A stretch of DNA of 64,000 nt from Hungatella_A sp034142505 (GCA_034142505.1 JAWZDV010000092.1:62001-126000); one strand, 5' to 3'. Numbered from the stretch's first letter, positions 42,770-52,399 are shown. The notes: a model not told the origin generated them from the letters alone. A program made the numbers and translations.

Positions 42770-43807
42770 TCAGTTCTCCACAGGCAGCCACTCAACACTC
42801 ACATTGACAAGCCATTTTAAGTAATCCTTATCAAATTCTTCGACAAACCGCTTTCCTGCTTCATCATACAACACATATCGGTCATACTCATTAAGCCGCC
42901 ACTGTTCATCTATGACAATTTGACCATCTCTTACTTCATAGGAAACCCTTTTTGCTGCATCCTCGCCATAGTCATAAGCGTCTGATGTACTTAAGGTATC
43001 AAAATTAAGGGTAACCGTCCCGTCTGCGATCCCGGCAGTATACCGCCCCTCCGTGGTCTTTTGTTCGCAGACAAAGGTTTGGTCGTCTATGTCCTCAAAA
43101 TAAGCAGTATAGGAAATAATCCCGCCATTGGCATACCCCTCTTTCCACTCTCCCTGCGAATATTCATAGTAATTATGAATCACCTCATAACAAGTACCTT
43201 CCCCGTCTGGAAGCCCATCCTTTAACTGGCCGTAAAAAAGCTTTCCGCCATCCAGACAAAATCCGGTCCCGTCTCCAGCGGGCACAACACTGATGTCGTC
43301 CTCCATCAGAATCGCCAGTCTGTCCTCCTGTTTCCATGCTGCTTTTTCACTGAGTCCCAGATAAATCTCTGCCAGATGGTTTTCTAAATGGACCTCTATT
43401 CTCTCATCTGGAGTATAGCGAACCTCTTGTCCAGTCAATGACCCCAATACACCATCAAAGTCATCTTCCATAAATTCCTGCTGTACCTCCTTAAGAAACA
43501 GTTTCTCCTCCTGAGTCAACTCGATTACCGGCACGGGAGCAGGCGCCTCATAGGCAGAAGCACTCACAATCAGTACAACGCCAGACGCCGTTCCCAGAAG
43601 ATAGCGGGATATCTTGTTCCACTTCTTCTTTCGTTTTTCCTCTTCCTCCACTTGGCTGCGGTCCCGTTTTTGACCCGGTTGCTGCCGTTTCATCCGTCCA
43701 AACTCCTGCCTGTCATCCTGGCTATACTCCTGGCACCGATGAAACTCCCGATCCTGGCTGTCAGCCCCGCTCCATGTTCTGTTCTCCTCCATGGCTGCCT
43801 CCGTCAA
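42770..43807 (-). CDS. Membrane-anchored MORN-like protein of unknown function
   Basis: 345 residues. A highly charged cytoplasmic N-terminus (residues 1-65, rich in Gln, Arg, Glu and Lys), one transmembrane helix (about 69-86) and a large outer domain. That domain contains MORN-type repeats (YGQLKDGLPDGEGTC, then YSQGEWKEGYANGG). Its start codon overlaps the mscS stop (ATGA), so the two are translationally coupled; a partnership with the channel is likely but untested. I do not recognise the family. Confidence 0.75.
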   Translation of the reverse strand: MTEAAMEENRTWSGADSQDREFHRCQEYSQDDRQEFGRMKRQQPGQKRDRSQVEEEEKRKKKWNKISRYLLGTASGVVLIVSASAYEAPAPVPVIELTQEEKLFLKEVQQEFMEDDFDGVLGSLTGQEVRYTPDERIEVHLENHLAEIYLGLSEKAAWKQEDRLAILMEDDISVVPAGDGTGFCLDGGKLFYGQLKDGLPDGEGTCYEVIHNYYEYSQGEWKEGYANGGIISYTAYFEDIDDQTFVCEQKTTEGRYTAGIADGTVTLNFDTLSTSDAYDYGEDAAKRVSYEVRDGQIVIDEQWRLNEYDRYVLYDEAGKRFVEEFDKDYLKWLVNVSVEWLPVEN

Positions 43808-44577
43808 CGACCGCCTGCAGCCGGCCGCTCCACTTCCAGACGGATTCCATTCTTTTTCAGCCCCAGCAGCAGCTCCCGGTTCAAAATCCGTCGTCCGGTG
43901 AAGATATCTTTCTCATCCAGTTCCACCGTCACCCGCAGAATCACCGCTTCCGCCCCTAATTCCTGCACCCCGGCATAGGCAGGTTCCTTCATAAATACAT
44001 CCTTATGTACCTCGTAGGCATCCTTCAGGATTTTCTTCAGCACGCTCTCCGCATGCTCCAAATCCTCCTCATAAGGAATCCTGATGTCACAGACTGCTCT
44101 GGAATGTGCCGCGGATAAGTTGATAATATTCTTCACATTGGAATTATTGACAATCTTTACATTGTCCCCTCCATCGCGAATACTGATCGTACGGATGCCA
44201 ATCTGGCCCACCGTCCCCCGGTAACCATCGATTTCCACCACATCCCCCACATTAAACTGGTTCTCAAAAATCATGAATATGCCGGTAATCACATCGGCAA
44301 TCAAACTTTCCGCACTAAAGCCCACAATCAATGCCACAATTCCGACGCTTGCAAAGATTGTTGCCACATTTACCCCAAGCAGACGCAGAATCCAGATCAG
44401 TCCCACAATTGCCGTCATGTACTGAACCGTACTTTCCAGAATCGTAATCACCGTCTGGACACGCCCGTTTTTCACCTTGATTCTGTTTAGCAAACTCTTG
44501 CACACCACCGTAATCACTGTCATAATCACCAGAACAATGATCACATCAATCACTGGATTTCCTGTAAAACCTTCCAT
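43804..44577 (-). CDS. mscS: Small-conductance mechanosensitive channel, MscS family
   Basis: 257 residues: transmembrane helices near residues 8-24 and 48-66, a pore helix with VATIFASVGIVALIVGFSAESLIADVITGIFMIFENQF, then the MscS β-domain (VGDVVEIDGYRGTVGQIGIRTISIRDGGDNVKIVNNS) and the C-terminal α/β domain. Releases solutes on hypo-osmotic shock. First of a two-gene operon with the MORN-like protein. Confidence 0.93.
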   Translation of the reverse strand: MEGFTGNPVIDVIIVLVIMTVITVVCKSLLNRIKVKNGRVQTVITILESTVQYMTAIVGLIWILRLLGVNVATIFASVGIVALIVGFSAESLIADVITGIFMIFENQFNVGDVVEIDGYRGTVGQIGIRTISIRDGGDNVKIVNNSNVKNIINLSAAHSRAVCDIRIPYEEDLEHAESVLKKILKDAYEVHKDVFMKEPAYAGVQELGAEAVILRVTVELDEKDIFTGRRILNRELLLGLKKNGIRLEVERPAAGGR

Positions 44578-44601
44578 ACTCTCTGTTCCTCCCTTTTTTC
44601 C

Positions 44602-44961
44602 CTATTCTTTTATCTTTCGTCGATTCCTTTTCTCGTCCTTTGTCAAATCATAACTCTCCGTAATCATGCGCCGGATATCTTTTTCCGGCACCGTGCCGTC
44701 CAGAATGATAGAATTCCAGTAGGTTTTGTTCAGATGAAACCCCGGCACCACCGACGGAAATGCCGCCCGCCAGAACTCCCGCCACTCCGGATCACATTTC
44801 ACATTAATCCAGATCTGTCCATCCTTCTCGAAAATGTAGGCAAACGTCTTCTTCGTATCCTTATGCCGCATCACCGTCCAGTTGGGATCATGGAACGGAT
44901 AATCCTCATAGACTCCGGCGAACTTTTTACAAAATGCAACCGCTTCTTTTCTGGTTCTCAT
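44602..44961 (-). CDS. MmcQ/YjbR family protein
   Basis: 119-residue CyaY-like/YjbR fold protein: DPNWTVMRHKDTKKTFAYIFEKDGQIWINVKCDP, then VPGFHLNKTYWNSIILDGTVPEKDIRRMI. The HLNKxxWN segment is diagnostic of the family. Its function is poorly known; DNA binding has been suggested. Twelve bases after the dus gene and 24 bases before mscS, same direction. Confidence 0.9.
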   Translation of the reverse strand: MRTRKEAVAFCKKFAGVYEDYPFHDPNWTVMRHKDTKKTFAYIFEKDGQIWINVKCDPEWREFWRAAFPSVVPGFHLNKTYWNSIILDGTVPEKDIRRMITESYDLTKDEKRNRRKIKE

Positions 44962-44972
44962 ATTTTCGCCTC

Positions 44973-45998
44973 CTACGGTTTAAATCCCGCATGTCTCAAC
45001 AGCCGCTGTTCCTGAAACAGACTATCTACCACAGATTTGTATTCCTCTCCATGATTAGACTTGCGGATTTTCTTTAAGTAAGGTTCCGGGTTTGTGAACA
45101 GGAAAGATAAATAGAACCACAATTCCTTCATCCGAAACAGCACATCCCGGTCCCCTGACATATACGCTTCATACCCGGCATAAATTTCATCATGAAATGC
45201 CCGAAGCCGCGCCTTGTCCGCCGCTTCGGCATGCTCTGCCTCTGTCTCTGTCCTTGCTTCTGCCCCGGTCCCTGCTTCTGCCTCTTTATCCCCTTCCATC
45301 CCCGCCAGCCCGGATGCCAGCCATGGATTCGCAATCAGTCCCCGCCCCAGCATCACCGCCTTCACCTTTGGAAATGCCGCCGTTATTTTCTCATAATCCC
45401 CAGCTGTAAAGATATCGCCGTTATAGCAGACATTGTTTCTGCTGTCCGCCAATGCCCCTCCAAAGACATCCAGTCTCGGAGTATTCTTATAATAATCCTG
45501 CTGGATTCTGGGATGAATAATCAGTTCCTCCATGGGAAATTGATTGTACAATTTCATCAATTCCGGCCATTCCTCCTGACTATCCCTGCCAATTCTGGTC
45601 TTAACCGAGATTTTCATATCCAGCCTGGTATAAATCTCATCCAGAAACTGCCGAAGTTTCTCCCGCTCCGCCAGGAACCCGGACCCCCGGCCTTTTGTGA
45701 CAACCGTTTTGGACGGACAGCCAAGATTCAAATTCACCTCTTCATACCCCAGGGCTTTCAACTCCAGCGCCGCCTTAATAAAATCCTCCGCCCGATTCGT
45801 CAAAATCTGCGGAACCAGCCGCACCCCCTCATTATTCTCCGGCAGGATATCCCGCCGCTCCCTGGGGCTGAAGCTCCGGTTCTGATTGGGGGCAATAAAA
45901 GGTGAAAAGTACTTATCCACCCCCGGGAAATATCGATGGTGGGCCCCCCGGAACACAAATCCCGTAATCCCCTCCATCGGTGCAAAATAATATCTCAT
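44973..45998 (-). CDS. tRNA-dihydrouridine synthase
   Basis: FMN-dependent enzyme reducing uridines in tRNA D-loops, 341 residues. N-terminal YYFAPMEGITGFVFR, catalytic Cys in NLNLGCPSKTVVTKGRGSGFL, ISVKTRIG, and FMN-binding segments NGDIFTAGDY and VMLGRGLIANPWL. An unusual Ala/Glu/Thr-rich low-complexity insert (around residue 240-258, EAGTGAEARTETEAEHAEA) interrupts the region before the C-terminal helical domain; this is probably a surface loop expansion. Confidence 0.92.
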   Translation of the reverse strand: MRYYFAPMEGITGFVFRGAHHRYFPGVDKYFSPFIAPNQNRSFSPRERRDILPENNEGVRLVPQILTNRAEDFIKAALELKALGYEEVNLNLGCPSKTVVTKGRGSGFLAEREKLRQFLDEIYTRLDMKISVKTRIGRDSQEEWPELMKLYNQFPMEELIIHPRIQQDYYKNTPRLDVFGGALADSRNNVCYNGDIFTAGDYEKITAAFPKVKAVMLGRGLIANPWLASGLAGMEGDKEAEAGTGAEARTETEAEHAEAADKARLRAFHDEIYAGYEAYMSGDRDVLFRMKELWFYLSFLFTNPEPYLKKIRKSNHGEEYKSVVDSLFQEQRLLRHAGFKP

Positions 45999-46024
45999 GG
46001 TTATTCTTCCATCCGTTTCTTCCT

Positions 46025-46924
46025 TTATGGGAGTTGATACCCGTACCGCTCCAGCACTGCCAGCGGGAATTCCACCCGGACTGTCTTTAAGGGGTCCACC
46101 ACCTGGCAGACCACCATGTTGGATACCAGCGACATCAGCATACCGGAATTCAGCTTGTCAAGTCCCGCAGCCTCCTGCACAAAACGATTCATCATCTTCG
46201 CCGCCTTCTCCCCGGCCAGGTCCAGCGTTTCCTCCGACTGAATCGTCATCACGTCTCCCCTATGATGCAAAAATGGAGTCGGCAAATGACAGTCCTTCAA
46301 CACAGTCACCTTCACCGTCACCTCGCCGCCTGTCTCCAGACCACAGATCAGGACCTCCCCGTCTCCCATCAGGGCATGCAGATCCCCCATAGACAGCAGC
46401 GCTCCCTCCACCATAACCGGCAGATACAATGCTGCTCCTTTGCCAATCCTCCGACAGTCCATATTTCCGCCATGATAATCAGGCGTATCCGTGGTAATTC
46501 CATCCCCCGCCGGCGCCGTCCCGATCACTCCGATCATCGGTTCCAGATCGAGCGTCAGCTTCTCATCAAACTTCACCTTTCCGTCTTTTAATTCAAAAAT
46601 TCTAGCCGTCCGCTCCTCAAAATCCTCCTGAAACACTCCATAGGATACGGACGAACGCATCACGCCCCAGGACCTCAGCGCAATATCCAGAATCTCCACC
46701 TTCAACACATCCCCCGGCATAGCGCCCTCCACAAACAACGGGCCTGTCGCCGGATTCTCAATGGCGTCTTCAAAGTCTCCCAAAGGCCGCTCCTTGCAAG
46801 TCACCGCGTCGTCATAGCAGTCTCTCGTCTCAAACACCACCGTCTCCCCGCTCAGACACCGGGCCGCCGGTTCCACCTCCCGCGACAGAACTCCCGCCAC
46901 AAAGTCCCTGGATATCACCAACAT
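46025..46924 (-). CDS. Acetamidase/formamidase family protein
   Basis: About 300 residues from ATG 46924, chosen because AGGGAGGAATG lies just before it (the frame runs on to 47035). Segments FVEGAMPGDVLKVEILDI, MIGVIGTAPAGDG, YHGGNMDCRRIGKGAALYLPVMVEGALLSMGDLHALMGDGEV are typical of the acetamidase/formamidase (FmdA_AmdA) family, hydrolysing short amides to ammonia. The actual amide is not predictable. Monocistronic. Confidence 0.92.
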   Translation of the reverse strand: MLVISRDFVAGVLSREVEPAARCLSGETVVFETRDCYDDAVTCKERPLGDFEDAIENPATGPLFVEGAMPGDVLKVEILDIALRSWGVMRSSVSYGVFQEDFEERTARIFELKDGKVKFDEKLTLDLEPMIGVIGTAPAGDGITTDTPDYHGGNMDCRRIGKGAALYLPVMVEGALLSMGDLHALMGDGEVLICGLETGGEVTVKVTVLKDCHLPTPFLHHRGDVMTIQSEETLDLAGEKAAKMMNRFVQEAAGLDKLNSGMLMSLVSNMVVCQVVDPLKTVRVEFPLAVLERYGYQLP

Positions 46925-47118
46925 CTCTTCATTCCTCCCTCTATCTGATTTCCAAATTCTACATCGATTCCTGTGCATAACCCGTTTCTTCCATTTATTA
47001 AAAGTGCGTTTTGCAATCCAGGCATGACTTTCCATCTACTATAATCTCCCCGCAGGTCATCTGTCAAGAATATCACGGATTTTCCGCCGTAACAGGAAGG
47101 ATGTAAGTTAGTTTTAGT

Positions 47119-47147
47119 TTGACTTTTCCTGAGTAATGGAATAAAAT
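47119..47147 (+). promoter_or_regulatory. Predicted rubrerythrin promoter
   Basis: TTGACT, 17-bp spacer, TAAAAT, about 45 bases before the start codon. Confidence 0.6.
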
Positions 47148-47192
47148 AATAGAAACAGTTATTAATATTATATAGAAAGGAGTATTATAGAT

Positions 47193-47750
47193 ATGAACTT
47201 TACAGGAACACAGACACAGAAGAATCTGCAGGCCGCATTCAGCGGAGAATCCATGGCGAGGAACAAATACACGTTCTTTGCAGAAAAGGCAAAAAACGAG
47301 CAGTATGATGAGGTTGCCGAACTTTTTGAGAAAATGGCAAAAAATGAGTCCATTCACGGAAAACTCTTATATAAGCTGCTTCATGACGGAATCGGCGAGA
47401 CTAAAGAGAATTTAAAGGATGCGATGGATGGAGAGTACGGCGAGTGGACATCCATGTATCCTGATTTTGCAAAAACCGCCAGAGAAGAGGGATTTCCGGA
47501 GGTTGCCGACCTGTTTGAAAAAATTGCGGCGATTGAAAAAGATCACGAACAGCGTTTTTTAAAAGCGCTTGCAACTCTGAGCAGCGGAAAGCAGTCACCG
47601 GCAAAAGAGACCGCGCAGGAGACAGAAACCGCTCATCCACTGGCGAAAGATGGCTACCGGTGCATGTTCTGCGGTGCTACATATGAAAAACGACCAGACG
47701 TCTGCGGTGTGTGCGGAGCAATTGGGGCGTTTGAGACATCCAAAATTTAA
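47193..47750 (+). CDS. Rubrerythrin
   Basis: Non-haem di-iron peroxidase protecting anaerobes from H2O2, 185 residues. The N-terminal ferritin-like four-helix domain carries the iron-ligand Glu residues (AFSGESMARNKY; EKMAKNESIHGK; EGFPEVADLFEKIAAIEKDHEQRF). After a Gln/Thr/Glu-rich linker comes a rubredoxin domain with two CxxC motifs (YRCMFCGATY; CGVCGAIGAF). GAAAGGAG precedes the start. Own promoter and terminator. Confidence 0.96.
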   Translation: MNFTGTQTQKNLQAAFSGESMARNKYTFFAEKAKNEQYDEVAELFEKMAKNESIHGKLLYKLLHDGIGETKENLKDAMDGEYGEWTSMYPDFAKTAREEGFPEVADLFEKIAAIEKDHEQRFLKALATLSSGKQSPAKETAQETETAHPLAKDGYRCMFCGATYEKRPDVCGVCGAIGAFETSKI

Positions 47751-47769
47751 ACATAATATGTTATGGATT

Positions 47770-47802
47770 GCCTCCGGTTCAGAAATGAACCGGGGGCTTT
47801 TT
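47770..47802 (+). terminator. Rubrerythrin terminator
   Basis: GCCTCCGGTTC pairs with GAACCGGGGGC (one wobble pair), followed by TTTTT. Confidence 0.85.
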
Positions 47803-47908
47803 CCTGATTTCAAGAAAAATGGATTAAAAATCAAAAATCCTGTATACACTAACAAGGACAGGTAATTTTGGGAATGCCTGTATTTGTTTAATATATGGGA
47901 GAAACACT

Positions 47909-48553
47909 ATGAAGAAAATTATATTCTTATGCATGTTATTCGTATCAATGTTCTTTGCCATGCCTGTCATGGCAGAAACCGGGGCAGCGTCCGGGACGCC
48001 AGGTGTGGACATGCCCTTAGACGGCCCGGACGAATCTGAAGAGAAACGCCCGAAAGGTCCGGGAGAAATAGAGTATCCGGCCGTGCAGGCCGAAGTTCCT
48101 AAACCTCAAAAAGGACCGGGTATCATGGCGGAAATGCCCCAGGACATAACAGAGCCGGACGCAGGAACCTGTGTAAACAGATGGAATCTGGTTTTAAGTG
48201 AAGAAGAAAAGGATCTGATCGCCAGAATTACCATGCTGGAGGCAGGCGGGGAACCTGATCTTGGGCAGCAGGCAGTCGTAGAAGTTATTTTAAACAGGAT
48301 TTTTTCACCCGCATTTCCCAACACGGGAATCGGTGTACTGAGCCAGGTGGACGGCGGATACAGACAATTTTCCACATGGAAAAACAGAAATTCTCAAGCT
48401 GCAATACCATCTGCCAGAGTGATCGCGAATGTGAATGCCGTGTTAAACGGAGAGACAAATATTCTGCCCTTTGAAACCGTCTACTTTTCCCGCAGAGGAG
48501 AAAACAGAAGGGTTCAGGCTGTCATTGGCCGGCATGTGTTTTGTAATCGATAG
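47909..48553 (+). CDS. Secreted SleB/CwlJ-type cell wall hydrolase
   Basis: 214 residues. A cleavable signal peptide (MKKIIFLCMLFVSMFFAMPVMA), a Pro/Glu-rich linker with repeated GP(G/D) motifs, then a Hydrolase_2 domain: LSEEEKDLIARITMLEAGGEPDLGQQAVVEVILNRIFSPAFPNTGIGVLSQ, where the Glu in MLEAGGE is the presumed catalytic residue, and VYFSRRG near the end. The family comprises peptidoglycan lytic enzymes, including spore-cortex lytic SleB. There is no peptidoglycan-binding domain, so it could be vegetative. Confidence 0.87.
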   Translation: MKKIIFLCMLFVSMFFAMPVMAETGAASGTPGVDMPLDGPDESEEKRPKGPGEIEYPAVQAEVPKPQKGPGIMAEMPQDITEPDAGTCVNRWNLVLSEEEKDLIARITMLEAGGEPDLGQQAVVEVILNRIFSPAFPNTGIGVLSQVDGGYRQFSTWKNRNSQAAIPSARVIANVNAVLNGETNILPFETVYFSRRGENRRVQAVIGRHVFCNR

Positions 48554-48555
48554 AG

Positions 48556-48595
48556 AAAAAATGCAGTTAACCAGGTAACGATTAACTGCATTTTT
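48556..48595. terminator. Bidirectional terminator between the hydrolase and flotillin genes
   Basis: AAAAAATGCAGTTAA pairs with TTAACTGCATTTTT around an 11-base loop; A-run and T-run on opposite sides serve both converging genes. Confidence 0.85.
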
Positions 48596-48607
48596 CTATG
48601 CTCCTTA

Positions 48608-50131
48608 TTACTGCACACTGTCCTCGATGATATTCTTCACCAGTTCCCCGCCGACAATATCACTCTCCGACACGCCGGTCACATTGATGTTCCGGTTCAC
48701 TTTCGCATCATACGTATTCGCTTTCACAATCTCATTCAGATCAATCCCGGTTGCCTCTTTCATCGACTCAAACAGTTTTGCCATCACCGTCGTCACATTG
48801 CCGGCTACATTTTCCACTCCACTGCTGTCCGAACCGCCTCCGATAATCGTGATCTTGTCAATCTGCGCCAGCGGCTCCGCAATCTTGCCGGCCACTTCCG
48901 GCAATACATTAATCATCATTTCCGCCACAGCCGCGCCGGTGTACTTCTGGTACGCCTCCGCTTTCTTTTCCATGGCTTCTGCTTCCGCGATACCTTTCGC
49001 TTTGATGGCCTCCGCCTCCGCGTCACCTACCATGCGGATACCCTGGGCCTCCTGCTCCTTAGTAAAGCGCTCCGCCTCCGCTCTGGACTTCTGGGCTTCC
49101 GCTTCCTGCTGCACCTCAAACTTCTTCGCCTCGGCATTCTTCTGACGCTCATAGAGCTCCGCTTCCGCTTTCTGCTGGCGGGCGTATTTCTCAGCCTCCG
49201 CTTTCTTTCGAACCTCCGCATCCAGAGCTTTCTCTTCCACCTCAGCCATCTTCTGCTTGATGATAATCTCTTTTTCCTGCTTGGCGATATTGGCTTCCGC
49301 CGTGGTGATCTCGATGGTCTTTCTCTGCTGCTCTTCCTGAATCTGGTAAGCCGCGTCCGCTTCCGCCTGCTTGATGTCCGCGTTCTTCTTCAGCTCCGCC
49401 TTCTGGATATCCAGCTCATTGTTCTTAATCGCAATCTCCCGGTCGGAATTGATCTTGGCGTCATTGGCCTGCCGGTCCGCCTCCGCCTTAGCCACCGCGA
49501 TCTCCTTATCCGCTTCCGCCTTGGCGATCGCCGCTTTCTTCTTGATCTGGGAAATGTTATCGATACCCAGATCATCGATCACGCCGTTATTGTCCATGAA
49601 ATTCTGAACATTAAAGCTGATGATATCAAGTCCCATGGCAGCTAAGTCCGGCATGGCATTCTCTTTCACCAGTTCCGCAAACTTCTGCCGGTCGCTGACC
49701 ATCTCCTCCAGCCTCATGCGTCCCACAATTTCACGCATATTGCCTTCCAGCACTTCCCTTGCCACCCGGCCTATGTACTCCGTATTCTGGTTTAAGAAGT
49801 TTTCCGCCGCCATAGCCAGCTTGTTTGGCTCACTGCTGATCTTCACATTGACCGCCGCATCCACCTGGATATTGATATAATCCGCCGTGGGCACTGCGTT
49901 GGAAGTCTTCACATCAATAGGAATCAGCTTCAAACTCAGCTTATCCAGTCTCTCCAAAAATGGAATCTTGATGCTCGCCTTTCCAATGATCGTCTTCTTT
50001 CTCAGACCGGAGATAATAAATGCCGTATCCGGCGGCGATTTCACATACCCGCTTGCCAGTATCACCAGCAGCAAAATCACCACAATCACACCAACAATCA
50101 TCCCCAGGTTCAAGCCTAAACTCTCTAACAT
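48608..50131 (-). CDS. Flotillin-like SPFH protein
   Basis: About 507 residues, membrane-attached scaffold of functional membrane microdomains (FloT/YuaG-like). An N-terminal hydrophobic anchor (LGMIVGVIVVILLLVILASGYV), the SPFH/band 7 domain (TAFIISGLRKKTIIGKASIKIPFLERLDKLSLKLIPIDV), then a long Ala/Glu/Lys coiled coil (roughly residues 200-400) with many EAEA/AEAE repeats. AGGAGG precedes ATG 50131; the frame opens at 50152. Monocistronic; the usual small NfeD partner is not adjacent. Confidence 0.93.
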   Translation of the reverse strand: MLESLGLNLGMIVGVIVVILLLVILASGYVKSPPDTAFIISGLRKKTIIGKASIKIPFLERLDKLSLKLIPIDVKTSNAVPTADYINIQVDAAVNVKISSEPNKLAMAAENFLNQNTEYIGRVAREVLEGNMREIVGRMRLEEMVSDRQKFAELVKENAMPDLAAMGLDIISFNVQNFMDNNGVIDDLGIDNISQIKKKAAIAKAEADKEIAVAKAEADRQANDAKINSDREIAIKNNELDIQKAELKKNADIKQAEADAAYQIQEEQQRKTIEITTAEANIAKQEKEIIIKQKMAEVEEKALDAEVRKKAEAEKYARQQKAEAELYERQKNAEAKKFEVQQEAEAQKSRAEAERFTKEQEAQGIRMVGDAEAEAIKAKGIAEAEAMEKKAEAYQKYTGAAVAEMMINVLPEVAGKIAEPLAQIDKITIIGGGSDSSGVENVAGNVTTVMAKLFESMKEATGIDLNEIVKANTYDAKVNRNINVTGVSESDIVGGELVKNIIEDSVQ

Positions 50132-50328
50132 GATAATTCCTCCTTTTTTCACTAGCTATCACACTCGCTGCACTTATATATTTATTCATCTCTGTTAAAT
50201 ATATGGAGGAATTATATCATGACATTTTGAACAGATTTTATCCTTATTCTTTCTTTTTTCTTAATATGAATTAAAATTCAGACTTTTTTGACGATTGTTT
50301 TCGATTATCAATCATCAAACTGGTTCCA

Positions 50329-51513
50329 TCACCCCAGCGCCTTCTTCAGCTTCCCAATCATCTCATCCACGTCCCCCGTCTCAATCACCAGCGGCGGTAC
50401 AAACCGGATAATATTGGCGCCGGCACTGATGAGAATCAGGTGCTGGTCCAGCAGGGCATTTTTTATGATGGGAGCTGCCGGGCAGTTCAATTCCAACCCC
50501 TGGATCAGACCTTTTCCGCGGTGAGCGGTCACGCACTCCTGCTGATCCTTAAACTGCTCCAACGCATCCCACAGGTAACTGCCGACTTCCCTGACATGGG
50601 CCAGGAGGTTCCGTTGTTGAAAGAGATCGAGGACTTTGTCGGCGGCGGCACAAACCAGAGGGTTGCCGCCGTAGGTGCTGCCGTGGTCGCCGGGCTGCAT
50701 GGCGGTGGCTGCTTTGCCGGAAGCTAAAAAGGCTCCGATGGGAACGCCGTTTCCAAGGGCCTTTGCTACGGTCATCACATCCGGCTTGACACCATACTCC
50801 TGCCAGGCAAACATAAAACCGCTGCGGCCCATGCCGCATTGGATTTCATCCAGCATGAGAAGCATGTCATGTTCGTCACACAGAGCGCGGACGCCTGTCA
50901 AAAATTCTTCTGTGGCCGGGTAAATGCCGCCCTCTCCCTGGATGGTCTCCATGAGGATAGCGCAGGTATTTTCATTGATCAGAGACTTTACGCTTTCTAA
51001 ATCATTAAATTTAGCAAATTTAATTCCCGGAAGCAGCGGGCAGAATGGCTCCTGATAGTGGTCATTTCCTGTTACGGACAGAGCGCCTAAACTTCTTCCA
51101 TGGAAGGAATGCTCCATGGCGATAATCTCGTGTCCGCCGTGGCCGTCCCGGTTAAACGCATAGCGCTTGGCAATCTTAAGCGCCCCTTCAATGGCTTCGG
51201 TTCCGCTGTTGGTGAAAAATACCCGGTCCATTTCGGAAGCCGCCAGCAGCTTCTCCGCCGCGTCGATTGCCGGCTGGTTATAGAATAAATTGGACGTGTG
51301 AAGCAGTTTGCCGACCTGCTCCTGCACGGCCGCATTGTACTCCGCGTCATTGTACCCCAATCCCATGACGGCAATGCCGGCTCCAAAATCAAGATATTCC
51401 TTTCCCTCCGTATCATACAGCGTTACACCGTCCCCATGGTCAAAAACGACAGGAAAGCGGTTGTAGGTCTTGTAAAGCAGGTTTTCTGCCTTCTCAATCA
51501 TCTTATTTTCCAT
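50329..51513 (-). CDS. argD: Acetylornithine aminotransferase
   Basis: PLP-dependent class III aminotransferase, 394 residues from ATG 51513 (the frame extends 63 codons upstream inside argB, which is not credible). FTNSGTEAIEGALKIAKRYA, MEHSFHGRSLGALSVTGN, MLDEIQCGMGRSGFMFAWQ and the PLP-Lys region MTVAKALGNGVPIGAFLAS are diagnostic. Its start overlaps the argB stop by 11 bases. Last gene of the argC-GNAT-argJ-argB-argD operon. Confidence 0.96.
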   Translation of the reverse strand: MENKMIEKAENLLYKTYNRFPVVFDHGDGVTLYDTEGKEYLDFGAGIAVMGLGYNDAEYNAAVQEQVGKLLHTSNLFYNQPAIDAAEKLLAASEMDRVFFTNSGTEAIEGALKIAKRYAFNRDGHGGHEIIAMEHSFHGRSLGALSVTGNDHYQEPFCPLLPGIKFAKFNDLESVKSLINENTCAILMETIQGEGGIYPATEEFLTGVRALCDEHDMLLMLDEIQCGMGRSGFMFAWQEYGVKPDVMTVAKALGNGVPIGAFLASGKAATAMQPGDHGSTYGGNPLVCAAADKVLDLFQQRNLLAHVREVGSYLWDALEQFKDQQECVTAHRGKGLIQGLELNCPAAPIIKNALLDQHLILISAGANIIRFVPPLVIETGDVDEMIGKLKKALG

Positions 51514-52399
51514 GATAGAATTTCTCCTCCCGCGAATTGATAATCGCTGTTCCAATCCCCTTATTGGTGAAAATCTCCAGAAGCAGACAGTGGGGAATCC
51601 GGCCGTCCAGAATATGTACCCGGGATACCCCTTCCTTGATGGCGTCGATGCAGTTCTGAAGCTTCGGCAGCATCCCGCCCCCCAGGGAACCGCCGGATAC
51701 AAACTCCTGCGCCTCTTCCACTGTCATCTCGGAAATCAGAGAATCTTTGTCTTCAAAATCACGGTAAACGCCTTCCACATCGGTTAAGAATGCCAGTTTC
51801 TCCGCTTTCACCGCGGTTGCAATGGCACAGGCCGCATCATCAGCATTGACATTATAACTGAGATAGTTGTCATCATATCCAATGGGACAAATGATCGGGA
51901 GGAAATCCTTCTCCAGCAGATCATAGATCAGTTTTGGGTCCACCTCTCTGATATCGCCGACGAAACCGATATCCTCGCCTTTTGAATATTTCTTGTCACA
52001 TTTGAGCATCATGCCGTCCTTGCCGCTGATGCCAACAGCCTGGATACCCAGTTCGTTGACCATCTGAACCAGACTTTTATTCACTTTATTGAGAACCATC
52101 TCGGCGATCTCCATAGTCGGCTCGTCGGTAACCCTTAGACCATTGACAAAGTTAGGTTCCATGCCCACTTTATTGACCCACTTGCTGATCTCTTTACCGC
52201 CGCCGTGTACAATGATTGGCTTGAATCCAACCAGCTTTAGCAGAACCACATCCTGAATCACATGCTTTTTCAGTTCTTCGTCCACCATGGCGCTGCCGCC
52301 GTATTTTACAACAATGATTTTCCGGTTAAAACGCTGGATATATGGCAGGGCTTCAATCAGTACCTCCGCCTTTTCCATAATGCTGTGGTCTAACTCCAT
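51503..52399 (-). CDS. argB: Acetylglutamate kinase
   Basis: Second committed step of arginine biosynthesis, 298 residues. KIIVVKYGGSAMVDEELKKHVIQDVVLLKLVGFKPIIVHGGGKEIS contains the phosphate-binding Gly-rich motifs; YNVNADDAACAIATAVKAEKLAFLTDVEGV is the nucleotide-binding part. FTNKGIGTAI near the C-terminus resembles arginine-sensitive enzymes. Lies 36 bases after argJ. Confidence 0.96.
   Translation of the reverse strand: MELDHSIMEKAEVLIEALPYIQRFNRKIIVVKYGGSAMVDEELKKHVIQDVVLLKLVGFKPIIVHGGGKEISKWVNKVGMEPNFVNGLRVTDEPTMEIAEMVLNKVNKSLVQMVNELGIQAVGISGKDGMMLKCDKKYSKGEDIGFVGDIREVDPKLIYDLLEKDFLPIICPIGYDDNYLSYNVNADDAACAIATAVKAEKLAFLTDVEGVYRDFEDKDSLISEMTVEEAQEFVSGGSLGGGMLPKLQNCIDAIKEGVSRVHILDGRIPHCLLLEIFTNKGIGTAIINSREEKFYHGK

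Noticed and set aside
45192..45409. Plus-strand frames rich in Cys/Pro/Ser inside the dus gene
   Set aside because: They are complements of the low-complexity Ala/Glu/Thr insert in the Dus protein.
48960..49580. Arg/Ser-rich and Ala/Ser-rich frames over the flotillin gene as separate coding or repeat units
   Set aside because: They are shadows of the Ala/Glu/Lys coiled-coil codons of the flotillin.
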